In this document: piece after piece, positions 34,582-44,028 of the stretch
How the letters are laid out: every line of letters begins with the position of its first letter
Numbering within the stretch: the first letter of the stretch is position 1
DNA from: Bacillus mojavensis RO-H-1 = KCTC 3706
GTDB lineage: Bacteria; Bacillota; Bacilli; Bacillales; Bacillaceae
Direction of reading: 5' to 3'
NCBI RefSeq assembly: GCF_000245335.1
Contig: NZ_JH600294.1
Location: 248,001 to 312,000 of the forward strand
DNA length: 64,000 nucleotides
The notes under the pieces: generated by a model
Told to the model about the DNA's origin: nothing
Seen by the model: only the letters and a program-made list of their open reading frames with translations
The model's database searches: none
Made by a program: the position numbers and the translations under genes

Positions 34582-34926
34582 TCAGTTGCATAAATACTTC
34601 GTCAGTACCGCTTGCACTTCGCTTAAATCGGTATCTTTCGCAAATTCTAATTCAAAGGTTTTGCTTCTTGTCATTAATAAAAGTCCGGTGTCGGGATCAA
34701 ACATTCCCGCTTCTTGAATGGCAAAGCTTTCAATCGTTTTATATGGAAGAAATACACGAACCTTCTTTTTAGAAAACACCTTATTATCAAAGAAAATAAT
34801 ACGTTTATTTGTAAAGCAAATTTGGTCAACCCGGAGCTTATAAATCGATTCTATTCTTTCCCCTTCAACGAGCAAAGCTTCAAGCTTCTTTGCGTCAGTT
34901 GGCCTGCTAACAGAAAAAATACCCAA
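34582..34926 (-). CDS. yozO: PH-domain (bPH) protein, YozO-like
   Basis: 114 residues covering one bacterial PH domain: LVEGERIESIYKLRVDQICF, TNKRIIFFD, and KKKVRVFLPYKTIESFAIQE. Ribosome site AGAGGGG. In 168 several genes (yocL to yocN) lie between yocK and yozO; here they are adjacent. Confidence 0.75.
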   Translation of the reverse strand: MGIFSVSRPTDAKKLEALLVEGERIESIYKLRVDQICFTNKRIIFFDNKVFSKKKVRVFLPYKTIESFAIQEAGMFDPDTGLLLMTRSKTFELEFAKDTDLSEVQAVLTKYLCN

Positions 34927-35057
34927 TGAAGAACCCCTCTTTCTGCATTTATCTATTTTTCTTATGACGAGATTACATTAAATAAAATAAGTCCTTTATC
35001 CCTATATAAGAATACGACATAGAAGACATTTAAACCATTACGAACAGATTACATTTT

Positions 35058-35393
35058 TCACATTTTTAATTTGTTTCTTGTTTTTTGTATTGCTGTCATC
35101 ATGTAGTACGCACCAATAGAGAAAAAAGTTTCATTTTTCACAAATATTTTTTTGAAAAATGAGTTTTTTAACGTTTTCTTCTTTGTATCTGTTTTATTTT
35201 CCCTTTTTGAATCAAAGAAGAACCGCAGCTTAGCTGCGGTCCTTTGCATAACCATCGTATCTTCAATTGTGCCATCTTTATAAGAGTCTGAAATTGATGG
35301 GACATATGCTTCCTGCCCGATGAGCCGTTCATGAAAGGCTTCTGTTTCTCCTTCAATCAGGGATTCTCGGTGATTATACCTCTTCAAAATATT
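35058..35393 (-). CDS. Uncertain small protein downstream of yozC
   Basis: From a TTG overlapping the end of yozC, reads MKRYNHRESLIEGETEAFHE, then IGQEAYVPSISDSYKDGTIE and DTMVMQR, which looks protein-like. After that the frame crosses a strong hairpin (ACCGCAGCTAAGCTGCGGT, about 35219-35241) and becomes Lys/Phe-rich, so the real gene may end near the hairpin and the tail may reflect a lost stop or an indel. Confidence 0.35.
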   Translation of the reverse strand, partial: NILKRYNHRESLIEGETEAFHERLIGQEAYVPSISDSYKDGTIEDTMVMQRTAAKLRFFFDSKRENKTDTKKKTLKNSFFKKIFVKNETFFSIGAYYMMTAIQKTRNKLKM

Positions 35394-35577
35394 CTTTATA
35401 GTATCCGCCGATTTTATTTGTATTATCGACGACAAACAGAAATTCCTCTGTCTCATTCTTCACTTCATATTCTTTCCCTGGTGTTAATACACGATTTACA
35501 ATGTATTTTTTTGCGTTTGTCTGAACACATTTTACTTTTTTAACGGTTTCTTTTTCAAGCCAATTTTTATGTATCAT
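35374..35577 (-). CDS. yozC: DUF6501-like small protein YozC
   Basis: 67 residues: NWLEKETVKKVKCVQTNAKK, LTPGKEYEVKNETEEFLFVV, and GGYYKEYFEEV. A small SH3-like beta protein family common in Bacillus. Ribosome site AAAGGAG. Divergent from dhaS. Confidence 0.7.
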   Translation of the reverse strand: MIHKNWLEKETVKKVKCVQTNAKKYIVNRVLTPGKEYEVKNETEEFLFVVDNTNKIGGYYKEYFEEV

Positions 35578-35805
35578 GATGAAATCTCCTTTACTTGTCT
35601 ATAAGCCTATTGTAGCTTTTTTCTTTTGTAAATTGCAATATCGGTTATTCATTGATTTTGTTATGTTTTCTAGTATAGAATGTTTGTATACGCTTACTTC
35701 CATAGTAACGATCACAGCTAATTTCCGCTCTTCAATGAAGCAATATCCATTCTATCACCAAGAATCTCAGAACAGGCCATAAAAATGACTGGAGGTTTGT
35801 TACGA
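35578..35805. other. yozC-dhaS intergenic region
   Basis: Divergent promoter region; no ORF with a ribosome site. No operator was identified. Confidence 0.4.
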
Positions 35806-37293
35806 ATGAGTTCTTTAACGATGCAAGTGAGTAAAAGGCTGGAGACATTTTTACAGGGAACGAAAAAGCTTTATATTGATGGGAAGTTTGTTCCGAGTGC
35901 CTCAGGGGCAACCTTTGACACGCCCAACCCGGCGACAGGCGAAACCTTAATGTCGCTGTATGAAGCCCGGGCAGAAGATGTGGACAAAGCCGTTAAAGCT
36001 GCCCGCAAAGCCTTTGATCAAGGCGAGTGGAGAACAATGTCTCCAGCATCGAGAAGCAGACTGATGTATAAGCTGGCAGATTTAATGGAAGAGCATAAAA
36101 CTGAGCTTGCTCAGCTTGAAACCCTTGATAACGGAAAGCCAATAAACGAAACAACAAATGGAGATATCCCGCTGGCTATTGAGCATATGCGCTATTACGC
36201 CGGCTGGTGCACAAAAATAACAGGGCAGACAATCCCTGTTTCCGGCTCCTATTTTAATTATACACGCCATGAGCCTGTCGGCGTCGTCGGCCAAATCATC
36301 CCATGGAATTTCCCGCTCCTTATGGCGATGTGGAAAATGGGTGCGGCTCTTGCAACCGGCTGTACAATTGTGCTTAAGCCTGCTGAGCAAACCCCGCTTT
36401 CAGCTCTTTATTTGGCTGAGTTAATTGATAAAGCCGGTTTCCCTGACGGTGTGATCAATATCATTCCGGGATTCGGTGAGGATGCTGGAGAAGCACTTAC
36501 CAACCATGAAGCGGTTGACAAAATTGCCTTTACCGGATCAACAGAAATCGGAAAGAAAATCATGGCCACGGCGGCAAAAAGCATTAAGCGTGTAACCCTG
36601 GAACTGGGCGGAAAATCACCTAATATCCTGCTACCGGATGCCAATTTGAAAAAAGCCATTCCAGGCGCTTTAAACGGTGTCATGTTTAACCAAGGCCAAG
36701 TCTGCTGTGCGGGCTCACGCGTCTTTATTCATAAAGACCAGTATGATGAAGTTGTTAATGAGATGGTGTCTTATGCTGAATCACTCCGCCAAGGAGCCGG
36801 ACTTCATAAAGATACCCAAATCGGCCCGCTCGTGAGCAAGGAGCAGCATGAACGCGTTCTTTCTTATATTCAAAAAGGGAAAGATGAAGGAGCAAAAGCG
36901 GTCACTGGCGGAAGCTGCCCTTATGAAGAAGGATACTTTGTCGCGCCGACTGTGTTTGCGAATGTTGAAGACGATATGACAATCGCCAAAGAAGAAATCT
37001 TTGGACCAGTCCTGACGGCGATTCCGTATGAAACAGTGGATGAAGTCATTGAACGAGCCAACCATTCTGAATACGGACTTGCTGCCGGCCTATGGACTGA
37101 GAATGTAAAACAAGCCCATTATATTGCAGATCGCCTTCAAGCCGGGACTGTCTGGGTAAACTGCTATAATGTGTTTGACGCAGCTTCGCCGTTCGGCGGT
37201 TATAAACAATCCGGACTAGGAAGAGAAATGGGCTCATATGCTCTAGATAACTACACAGAAGTCAAAAGTGTATGGATTAATCTTGAAGACTAA
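35806..37293 (+). CDS. dhaS: Aldehyde dehydrogenase DhaS
   Basis: 495 residues from the ATG before SSLTMQVSKRL (GGAGG upstream). ALDH superfamily: IPWNFPLLMAMWK, KPAEQTPLSALY, AFTGSTEIG, catalytic Glu in LELGGKSPNI and Cys in GQVCCAGSRVF. NAD(P)-dependent oxidation of aldehydes. Single gene, followed by an AAAACTGCTGCC...AGCAGTTTTTTT terminator. Confidence 0.96.
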   Translation: MSSLTMQVSKRLETFLQGTKKLYIDGKFVPSASGATFDTPNPATGETLMSLYEARAEDVDKAVKAARKAFDQGEWRTMSPASRSRLMYKLADLMEEHKTELAQLETLDNGKPINETTNGDIPLAIEHMRYYAGWCTKITGQTIPVSGSYFNYTRHEPVGVVGQIIPWNFPLLMAMWKMGAALATGCTIVLKPAEQTPLSALYLAELIDKAGFPDGVINIIPGFGEDAGEALTNHEAVDKIAFTGSTEIGKKIMATAAKSIKRVTLELGGKSPNILLPDANLKKAIPGALNGVMFNQGQVCCAGSRVFIHKDQYDEVVNEMVSYAESLRQGAGLHKDTQIGPLVSKEQHERVLSYIQKGKDEGAKAVTGGSCPYEEGYFVAPTVFANVEDDMTIAKEEIFGPVLTAIPYETVDEVIERANHSEYGLAAGLWTENVKQAHYIADRLQAGTVWVNCYNVFDAASPFGGYKQSGLGREMGSYALDNYTEVKSVWINLED

Positions 37294-37296
37294 AAG

Positions 37297-37333
37297 CTTT
37301 TAAAAAAACTGCTGCCTGCCAGCAGTTTTTTTC
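37297..37333 (+). terminator. dhaS terminator
   Basis: AAAAAACTGCTG-CCTGC-CAGCAGTTTTTTT. Confidence 0.85.
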
Positions 37334-37391
37334 TTTCAGTAATGGCAGCAAAAGCTGATGAATATATATCTTTCTGAAGGAGTTGAGCGTG

Positions 37392-39289
37392 ATGAGCACA
37401 CTTCAGGAGAAGGTGAGGCGCTATCAGCAAAACACGATTTCAGAGCTGAAAGATAGGCAAAATGGTGACGGTTCTTGGTCATTTTGCTTTGAAGGGCCAA
37501 TCATGACGAATTCTTTTTTTATTCTGCTCCTCACCTCACTTGATGAAGGTGAAAATGAAAAAGAACTCATTTCGGCGCTCGCAGCCGGCATTCGCGAAAA
37601 TCAGCAGCCAGACGGAACGTTTAACAATTTCCCTGACGAAACAGGCGGCAATATAACAGCTGCCGTCCAAGGTTATGTCGGAATGCTGGCTTCAGGATGC
37701 TACCATCGAACTGATCCGCACATGAAAAAAGCTGAAAAATTTATTACATCACATGGCGGCTTGAGGAATATTCATTTCATGACAAAATGGATGCTTGCAG
37801 CAAACAGCCTTTACCCTTGGCCCGCATTATATGTACCATTGTCGCTTTTAGCAATTCCCCAACATTCCCGGTTCATTTCTATCAGTTCAGCACCTATGCC
37901 CGTATTCACTTTGCGCCGATGGCTGTCACACTCAATCAGCGATACACACTAAAAAACCGCAATATTCAATCTCTCCGCCACCTCGACCCGCACATGACAA
38001 AAAACCCTTTGACATGGCTCCGTTCTGATGCTTTCGAGGAGAGAGACCTCTCTTCTGTTCTGACTCATTGGAAGTGGCTTTTTCGTGCACCCTTTGCTCT
38101 TCAGGAGCTTGGCTTACACACAGCTAAAACATATATGCTTGACCGAATTGAAGAAGACGGCACACTGTACAGTTATGCAAGCGCCACAATATTTATGGTA
38201 TACAGCCTTCTGTCACTTGGTGTGTCACGCCATTCACCGGTCATCCGAAGGGCCATTAATGGCATCAAAGCATTGGTGACTGAATGTGGCGGCATTCCTT
38301 ATTTAGAAAATTCCACTTCCACTGTTTGGGATACTGCATTAATCACTTATGCGCTTCAGCAAAACGGCGTTGCCGAAACAGACGGTACAATTACAAAAGC
38401 CGTTTCTTTTTTACAAAAGCGGCAGCATACCAAGATAGCAGATTGGTCTGTCAACAATCCAAATGTATCTCCAGGCGGCTGGGGATTTTCAAATATTAAC
38501 ACGAATAACCCTGATTGTGACGACACTGCAGCCGTCTTAAAAGCAATTCCCCGCAGCTTCTCTCCTTTTTCTTGGGAGCGAGGCGTGGCTTGGCTTTTAT
38601 CGATGCAGAACAATGATGGAGGGTTTTCCGCCTTTGAAAAAAATGTGAACCACCCTCTTATCCGCCACCTCCCGCTTGAATCCGCCGAGGATGCGGCTGT
38701 TGATCCCTCAACCGCCGACCTTACCGGGCGTGTGCTGCACTTTTTAGGTGAAAAAGCCGGCTTTTCAGTAAAACATCACCACATTCAGCGTGCTGTGGAC
38801 TGGCTTTATGAAAATCAGGAACATAATGGATCTTGGTACGGACGTTGGGGTGTTTGCTACATTTACGGCACATGGGCTGCCTTAACCGGCATGCACGCCT
38901 GCGGAGTTGTTCGAACCCACCCTTCGATACAAAAGGCAATCCGGTGGCTCAAAACCATACAAAATGATGACGGCAGCTGGGGTGAATCCTGCAAAAGCGC
39001 GGAGGTCAAAACCTATGTGCCGCTTAAAGAAGGAACCATTATACAAACTGCCTGGGCTTTAGATGCTTTATTGCTATATGAAAAACCCAGTCATCCAGCA
39101 ATTGTGAAAGGAATGAACTACCTCATGGACAGCAGTTCTCATGACGGTAGAAGCTTGACTTATCCAGTGGGAATCGGGCTGCCAAAGCAGTTTTATATTC
39201 GTTACCACAGTTATCCTTATGTGTTCCCTTTGCTGGCTGTCGGCAAATATTTGAATTCTATTGAAAAGGAGACAGCATATGAAACGTGA
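37392..39289 (+). pseudogene. sqhC: Tetraprenyl-beta-curcumene cyclase SqhC, frameshifted as read
   Basis: About 632 residues when joined, ATG at 37392 after AAGGAG. Squalene-hopene cyclase family with QW repeats (QNGDGSWSF, NNDGGFSAF, NGSWYGRWGVCYIYGTW, NDDGSWGES) and the catalytic NPDCDDTAAVL. A missing C at 37857-37860 shifts the frame after SLLAIP; the other frame continues PTFPVHFYQFSTYARIHF. Makes sesquarterpenes (sporulenes) associated with spores. Overlaps sodF by 11 nt. Confidence 0.92.
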
Positions 39290-40124
39290 ATCTTATCAAA
39301 CCGAGATGTTCAATTGGTGTGAAGCCTTAAAAGATCAGATTCAAAAACGAGGACAGCTTGATCAATTTGAGGATCAAATCGAAAGGATGATTGAAGCGCT
39401 GGAGGATGACCAGACGACAGAAGAACAGTGGTATCAGCAGGCCGCCACACTCTATCGTGATATTACACAATCAGAAGAAACAGGTGAAAGACGTGCCTTC
39501 GTTCCTATAGGAAAACATGTTCTTCCAAAGCTTCCGTACAAGTACTCTGCTTTAGAACCTTATATTTCACGTGATATTATGGTACTTCATCATACAAAAC
39601 ATCACCAAAGCTATGTTGACGGACTGAATAAAGCAGAATTGGAGCTTAAGAAAGCCAGAGCTTCAAAGAACTATGACTTGATCACTCATTGGGAAAGAGA
39701 GCTGGCATTTCATGGAGCGGGCCATTATTTGCACAGTATTTTTTGGTTTTCTATGCATCCAAACGGAAAAAGACGTCCTACTGGAGCATTGTTTCAAATG
39801 ATCGATCTCTCATTTGGAAGCTATTCGGCCTTTAAGGAGCATTTTACCCAAGCTGCAAAAAAAGTGGAGGGTGTCGGGTGGGCCATTCTTGTCTGGTCCC
39901 CTCGTTCCGGACGGCTGGAGATTTTAGCCGCAGAGAAGCACCAGCACTTCAGCCAGTGGGATGTTATCCCTCTTTTGCCGCTTGATGTATGGGAACATGC
40001 TTACTATTTGCAATATAAAAATGACCGTGGGAGCTATGTTGATCATTGGTGGAATGTAGTCGATTGGCGTGAAGCCGAAAAACGTTTTGAACAGGCAAAA
40101 GAAGTCGTATGGAAACTCTATTAA
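39279..40124 (+). CDS. sodF: Iron/manganese superoxide dismutase SodF
   Basis: 281 residues. About 90 extra N-terminal residues (helical) precede the Fe/Mn-SOD domain: LPYKYSALEPYIS, LHHTKHHQSYVDGLNKAE, HGAGHYLHSIFW, and DVWEHAYYLQYKNDR with the metal ligands. The ATG lies inside the end of sqhC, so translation is coupled. Cytoplasmic. Confidence 0.95.
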   Translation: MKRESYQTEMFNWCEALKDQIQKRGQLDQFEDQIERMIEALEDDQTTEEQWYQQAATLYRDITQSEETGERRAFVPIGKHVLPKLPYKYSALEPYISRDIMVLHHTKHHQSYVDGLNKAELELKKARASKNYDLITHWERELAFHGAGHYLHSIFWFSMHPNGKRRPTGALFQMIDLSFGSYSAFKEHFTQAAKKVEGVGWAILVWSPRSGRLEILAAEKHQHFSQWDVIPLLPLDVWEHAYYLQYKNDRGSYVDHWWNVVDWREAEKRFEQAKEVVWKLY

Positions 40125-40160
40125 AAAAGCCCCCTTTTCCAGGGGGCTTCATTTTTTAAA
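40122..40160. terminator. sodF/yocR convergent terminator
   Basis: AAAAAAGCCCCCT-TTTCC-AGGGGGCTTCATTTTTT between the two convergent genes. Confidence 0.85.
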
Positions 40161-41493
40161 AAATACCTAATACATGTAAAAATACAATAATGATTGCAAC
40201 GGGTGAAAGATAGCGTATCAGCAGAAGCCAAACCGCAAACCACTTTCGCTTGAGATTTGAGCCGCTTTTCAGCTCGTTAAACAAGTCTTCTTTCGGTATT
40301 TTTAACGGTACAAAGATAGAAATCAATAACGCTCCTAACGGCATTAAAATATTGCTGACCAGAAAATCAGCTGCGTCAAAAATGGACATGTGAAAAATGG
40401 TGATATCACTTAAAATACCGTATGATAACGCAGACGGTACGCCGACCAGAAAGATAGCCATCCCGCCGATCCAGGCAAATCGTTTTCTTTTACTCACATC
40501 GCCTTTTGAAAGCACAGCAACCAAAATTTCAAGCATTGAAAAGGCGGATGTCAGTGCTGCAAATAAAAATAGAATTAAAAATGCTAATAAAAAGACAATT
40601 CCAAACGGCATTTGATTAAATACAGTCGGCAGCACATTAAATAACAGGACAGGTCCTTGATCCGGTTTGAGGCCGAATGAAAAAACAGCTGGAAAGATTG
40701 CGATTCCCGCCATAATGGCGACAAGAACATTCAAAACCGTGACAGATACAGCAGACTGCACCAGATTTTCTTGTTTTTCTAGATAAGCACTATACGTTAC
40801 CATTACAGATACACCGACACTTAATAAGAAGAAGGACTGGCCCATCGCATATAATATTGTATTGGCGTCAATAGCGGAGATATCAGGTGTCAGGAAAAAC
40901 GTAAGGCCTTCCATCGCTCCATGAAGTGTAACTGAACGCACCATTAAAATAATAAATAATATAAATAGCGCCGGCATTAAAATTTGGCTTGCTTTTTCAA
41001 TTCCGCTGCTTACACCCTTTGCGACAACCAAAATTGTGACCAGCATAAACAGCAGCTGGCCTCCTACAGCCAAATATGGATTTGAAATGGTATTCGCAAA
41101 CAGCGTATCAAACCCTGATGTATGCGATAAACCGCCGGTAAAGCCTTTAAAAATGTAATTTAAAATCCATCCGCCGACAACGCTGTAGAATGATAACAGA
41201 ATAAAGCACGTCGCCATGCCCAAATAGCCTATCCAATGCCATTTAGACCCAGGAGCAAGAGATTTATAGGATTGGACGGCATCTTGCTGTGTTTTTCTGC
41301 CTATGATGAATTCACCGAGCAATAATGGCAGTCCGATTAATATTGTAAATAAAATGAAAATAAATAAAAACGCGCCTCCTCCGCTGGTGCCTGCGACATA
41401 TGGGAATTTCCATATCGCACCGAGACCGATAGCCGATCCAGCTGCTGCTAAAATAAAGCCCAGCTTCGAAGACCATTGATTAGCTTCCTTCAC
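40156..41493 (-). CDS. yocR: Neurotransmitter:sodium symporter-family transporter YocR
   Basis: 445 residues from the GTG with AGGAG 7 nt upstream, the length of YocR. About 12 membrane helices. NSS signature at the N-terminus: [20 protein letters not shown] and [17 protein letters not shown]. Predicted sodium-driven amino-acid-type uptake; substrate unknown. Confidence 0.93.
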   Translation of the reverse strand: MKEANQWSSKLGFILAAAGSAIGLGAIWKFPYVAGTSGGGAFLFIFILFTILIGLPLLLGEFIIGRKTQQDAVQSYKSLAPGSKWHWIGYLGMATCFILLSFYSVVGGWILNYIFKGFTGGLSHTSGFDTLFANTISNPYLAVGGQLLFMLVTILVVAKGVSSGIEKASQILMPALFILFIILMVRSVTLHGAMEGLTFFLTPDISAIDANTILYAMGQSFFLLSVGVSVMVTYSAYLEKQENLVQSAVSVTVLNVLVAIMAGIAIFPAVFSFGLKPDQGPVLLFNVLPTVFNQMPFGIVFLLAFLILFLFAALTSAFSMLEILVAVLSKGDVSKRKRFAWIGGMAIFLVGVPSALSYGILSDITIFHMSIFDAADFLVSNILMPLGALLISIFVPLKIPKEDLFNELKSGSNLKRKWFAVWLLLIRYLSPVAIIIVFLHVLGIF

Positions 41494-41733
41494 CCTATCA
41501 CTCCTATTTTTCAAAACAGTTTAAAGGTTCATTGTAAGAATATCTACCTATATAGTCAAGAATATTTTGATTAGTTTACATAATATATTTATCATCTATC
41601 TACATAGATATATCAGAATACAGTCAATTTATTAATATTGAATTATTCAGAAAATTAATTATAATAGGGGAATACCAAAAAATCTGTAAGAATTTCTGCT
41701 GAAGTTCTTGATCAGTGTATGAGGAGTGTTTGT
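41494..41733. other. yocR-yocS divergent promoter region
   Basis: Very AT-rich. Contains ATAATATATTTATCATCTAT-like near-palindromic TATAGAT/ATCTA words around 41585-41615 that may be an operator; not assigned. Confidence 0.3.
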
Positions 41734-42699
41734 ATGGAAAACATCAGAAAGATTAGTCATTTCGCGGGACAAACCTTCGGCATCTGGGTTATTGTTTTTG
41801 CCGTACTCGGATTTTCGTTCCCATTATTATTTTCTTGGATCAGTTCTTATATTACGATTTTTCTCGGCATTATCATGTTTGGAATGGGGCTAACACTGCA
41901 AACCGATGATTTTAAAGAGCTGATCAGAAAACCTTTGTACGTCATTATCGGAGTGATTGCCCAATATACGATTATGCCGCTTGTTGCTTTCGGCTTAGCC
42001 TATGGCTTGCATCTCCCCTCGGAGATCGCGGTAGGCGTCATTCTTGTTGGCTGCTGTCCGGGTGGAACTGCCTCTAATGTCATGACATTTTTAGCAAAAG
42101 GCAACACGGCCCTGTCTGTTGCTGTCACTACAATTTCCACCTTGTTGGCACCTGTTTTGACGCCGGTATTGATTATGCTGTTTGCCAAGGAATGGCTGCC
42201 TGTCTCGCCTGGCTCATTATTTATTTCGATTTTGCAGGCTGTATTGTTTCCAATCATTGCAGGCCTAATCGTCAAAATGTTTTTCAAAAAACAGGTCGCA
42301 AAAGCCGTTCATGTCCTGCCGCTTGTTTCAGTCATCGGTATCGTTGCGATTGTATCAGCTGTTGTAAGCGGCAATCGGGAAAACCTGCTTCAATCAGGAT
42401 GGCTTATTTTTTCAGTAGTTATCCTGCATAATGGCATTGGATATTTACTGGGGTTTCTTTGTGCAAAGCTGTTAAAAATGGATTATGCATCTCAAAAAGC
42501 GGTTGCAATTGAAGTCGGCATGCAAAACTCAGGGCTTGGCGCAGCACTTGCTACGGCACATTTTTCACCGCTATCCGCTGTTCCTAGCGCGATTTTCAGT
42601 GTTTGTCACAACCTTTCAGGCTCTCTGCTCGCTACATATTGGTCTAAAAAAGGTAAGAATCAAAAAGAAGATTCAAACAGCAGAGAACTGACTCTTTAA
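41734..42699 (+). CDS. yocS: Bile acid:sodium symporter-family transporter YocS
   Basis: 321 residues from the ATG with GAGGAG upstream. BASS family, about 9-10 helices; core VGVILVGCCPGGTASNVMTF and VEVGMQNSGLGAALATAHF-like segment (positions ~265-285). Likely sodium-coupled uptake of an organic acid. Confidence 0.93.
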   Translation: MENIRKISHFAGQTFGIWVIVFAVLGFSFPLLFSWISSYITIFLGIIMFGMGLTLQTDDFKELIRKPLYVIIGVIAQYTIMPLVAFGLAYGLHLPSEIAVGVILVGCCPGGTASNVMTFLAKGNTALSVAVTTISTLLAPVLTPVLIMLFAKEWLPVSPGSLFISILQAVLFPIIAGLIVKMFFKKQVAKAVHVLPLVSVIGIVAIVSAVVSGNRENLLQSGWLIFSVVILHNGIGYLLGFLCAKLLKMDYASQKAVAIEVGMQNSGLGAALATAHFSPLSAVPSAIFSVCHNLSGSLLATYWSKKGKNQKEDSNSRELTL

Positions 42700-42715
42700 C
42701 ATTCTATTCTATATA

Positions 42716-42756
42716 AAAAGGTACATCACGTTTAGCCGTGATGTACCTTTTTTGTT
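42716..42756. terminator. yocS/odhB convergent terminator
   Basis: AAAAGGTACATCACG-TTTAGC-CGTGATGTACCTTTTTT. Confidence 0.92.
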
Positions 42757-44013
42757 TTATCCCTCTAACAAAAGCTGTTCAGGATCTTCTAGTAAGTTCT
42801 TAATAGTGACAAGGAATCCAACTGCTTCTTTACCATCTACGATCCGATGATCATAAGATAAAGCAATATACATCATTGGACGGTTTTCAAAACGTTCTTC
42901 ATCAATTGCGACAGGGCGCAGCTGAATCTTATGCATACCCAGAATACCAACTTGAGGGCTGTTTAAAATCGGTGTCGACATGAGTGAACCGAAAGTCCCT
43001 CCGTTTGTAATTGTAAATGAGCCTCCCTGCAGCTCACCAAGGGTTAATTTATTGTTTCTCGCTTTTTTCGCAAGCTCGCCGATTTCTTTTTCAATGCCTG
43101 CAAATGTCAGACGGTCTGCATCCCTTACAACTGGAACGACAAGTCCTTCTTCAGCTGCAACAGCGATTCCGATATCATAGAATTTTTTAACAATCAGCTC
43201 ATCGCCTTGAATTTCTGCATTCAAGAGCGGATATTTTTTCAATGCCGCTACAACAGCTTTTGTAAAGAAAGACATAAAGCCCAGCTTCACTTCATTTTGC
43301 TCAAAGAATTGGTCTTTGCGACGTTTTCTGAGATTCATAACAGCCGTCATGTCAACTTCATTAAATGTAGTCAGCATCGCAGATGTTTGCTGAACTTCGA
43401 CTAGACGTTTTGCAATCGTCTGTCTGCGGCGTGACATTTTTTGCACTTCAACAGGTTTGTCAAAGCTTTGCTGTGTTTTTTGAGCCTGCGGCTGTTGTTT
43501 TTGCTGCTGAGGAGCTGGTTTCGCCGCTGGTTTTTCATACGCCTCAACATCCTGTTTGCGCACTCTTCCAAGCGGGTCGCCAGTTGGAACCTGAGACAGG
43601 TCAATCCCTTTCTCTCTCGCCAGCTTACGGGCAGAAGGAGATGCAATTGTTCTTGATTTTGCTTCCGTTTGCGCTTCCTGGCTCACTTCTTGCGCCGCTG
43701 GTTCAGCTTGCTTTTCTTCTTTTTCACTTTCTTTGCTTTCAGCCTTCTCTGAAGGAGCAGGGGCAGAACTTTCACCCGCGCCTTCTGTAATGGTACCGAT
43801 AATTTCTCCAACTTGGACGGTATCACCCGAATCTTTCAATACCTCTTGAAGAACACCCGATTCTTCTGCTGTCAATTCAACATTTACTTTATCCGTTTCA
43901 AGTTCAAGCAGATATTCACCCTGTTCTACATAATCACCGGGCTGCTTTAACCATTGGGCTATTGTTCCTTCTGAGATTGATTCTGCTAATTCAGGTACCT
44001 TAATTTCCGCCAT
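42757..44013 (-). CDS. odhB: Dihydrolipoamide succinyltransferase OdhB (E2)
   Basis: 418 residues. Lipoyl domain with lipoylated Lys in [10 protein letters not shown] (residue ~43), a Glu/Ala-rich linker, the E1/E3-binding domain ([15 protein letters not shown]), a Gln-rich linker, and the catalytic domain with [16 protein letters not shown]. Transfers succinyl to CoA in the 2-oxoglutarate dehydrogenase complex. 15 nt after odhA. Confidence 0.97.
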   Translation of the reverse strand: MAEIKVPELAESISEGTIAQWLKQPGDYVEQGEYLLELETDKVNVELTAEESGVLQEVLKDSGDTVQVGEIIGTITEGAGESSAPAPSEKAESKESEKEEKQAEPAAQEVSQEAQTEAKSRTIASPSARKLAREKGIDLSQVPTGDPLGRVRKQDVEAYEKPAAKPAPQQQKQQPQAQKTQQSFDKPVEVQKMSRRRQTIAKRLVEVQQTSAMLTTFNEVDMTAVMNLRKRRKDQFFEQNEVKLGFMSFFTKAVVAALKKYPLLNAEIQGDELIVKKFYDIGIAVAAEEGLVVPVVRDADRLTFAGIEKEIGELAKKARNNKLTLGELQGGSFTITNGGTFGSLMSTPILNSPQVGILGMHKIQLRPVAIDEERFENRPMMYIALSYDHRIVDGKEAVGFLVTIKNLLEDPEQLLLEG

Positions 44014-44028
44014 TTTTTCATTTCCCCC

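Noticed and set aside
43383..43790. 135-codon plus-strand frame opposite odhB
   Set aside because: Antisense to the odhB linker region; composition mirrors a Glu/Gln/Ala-rich coding strand.
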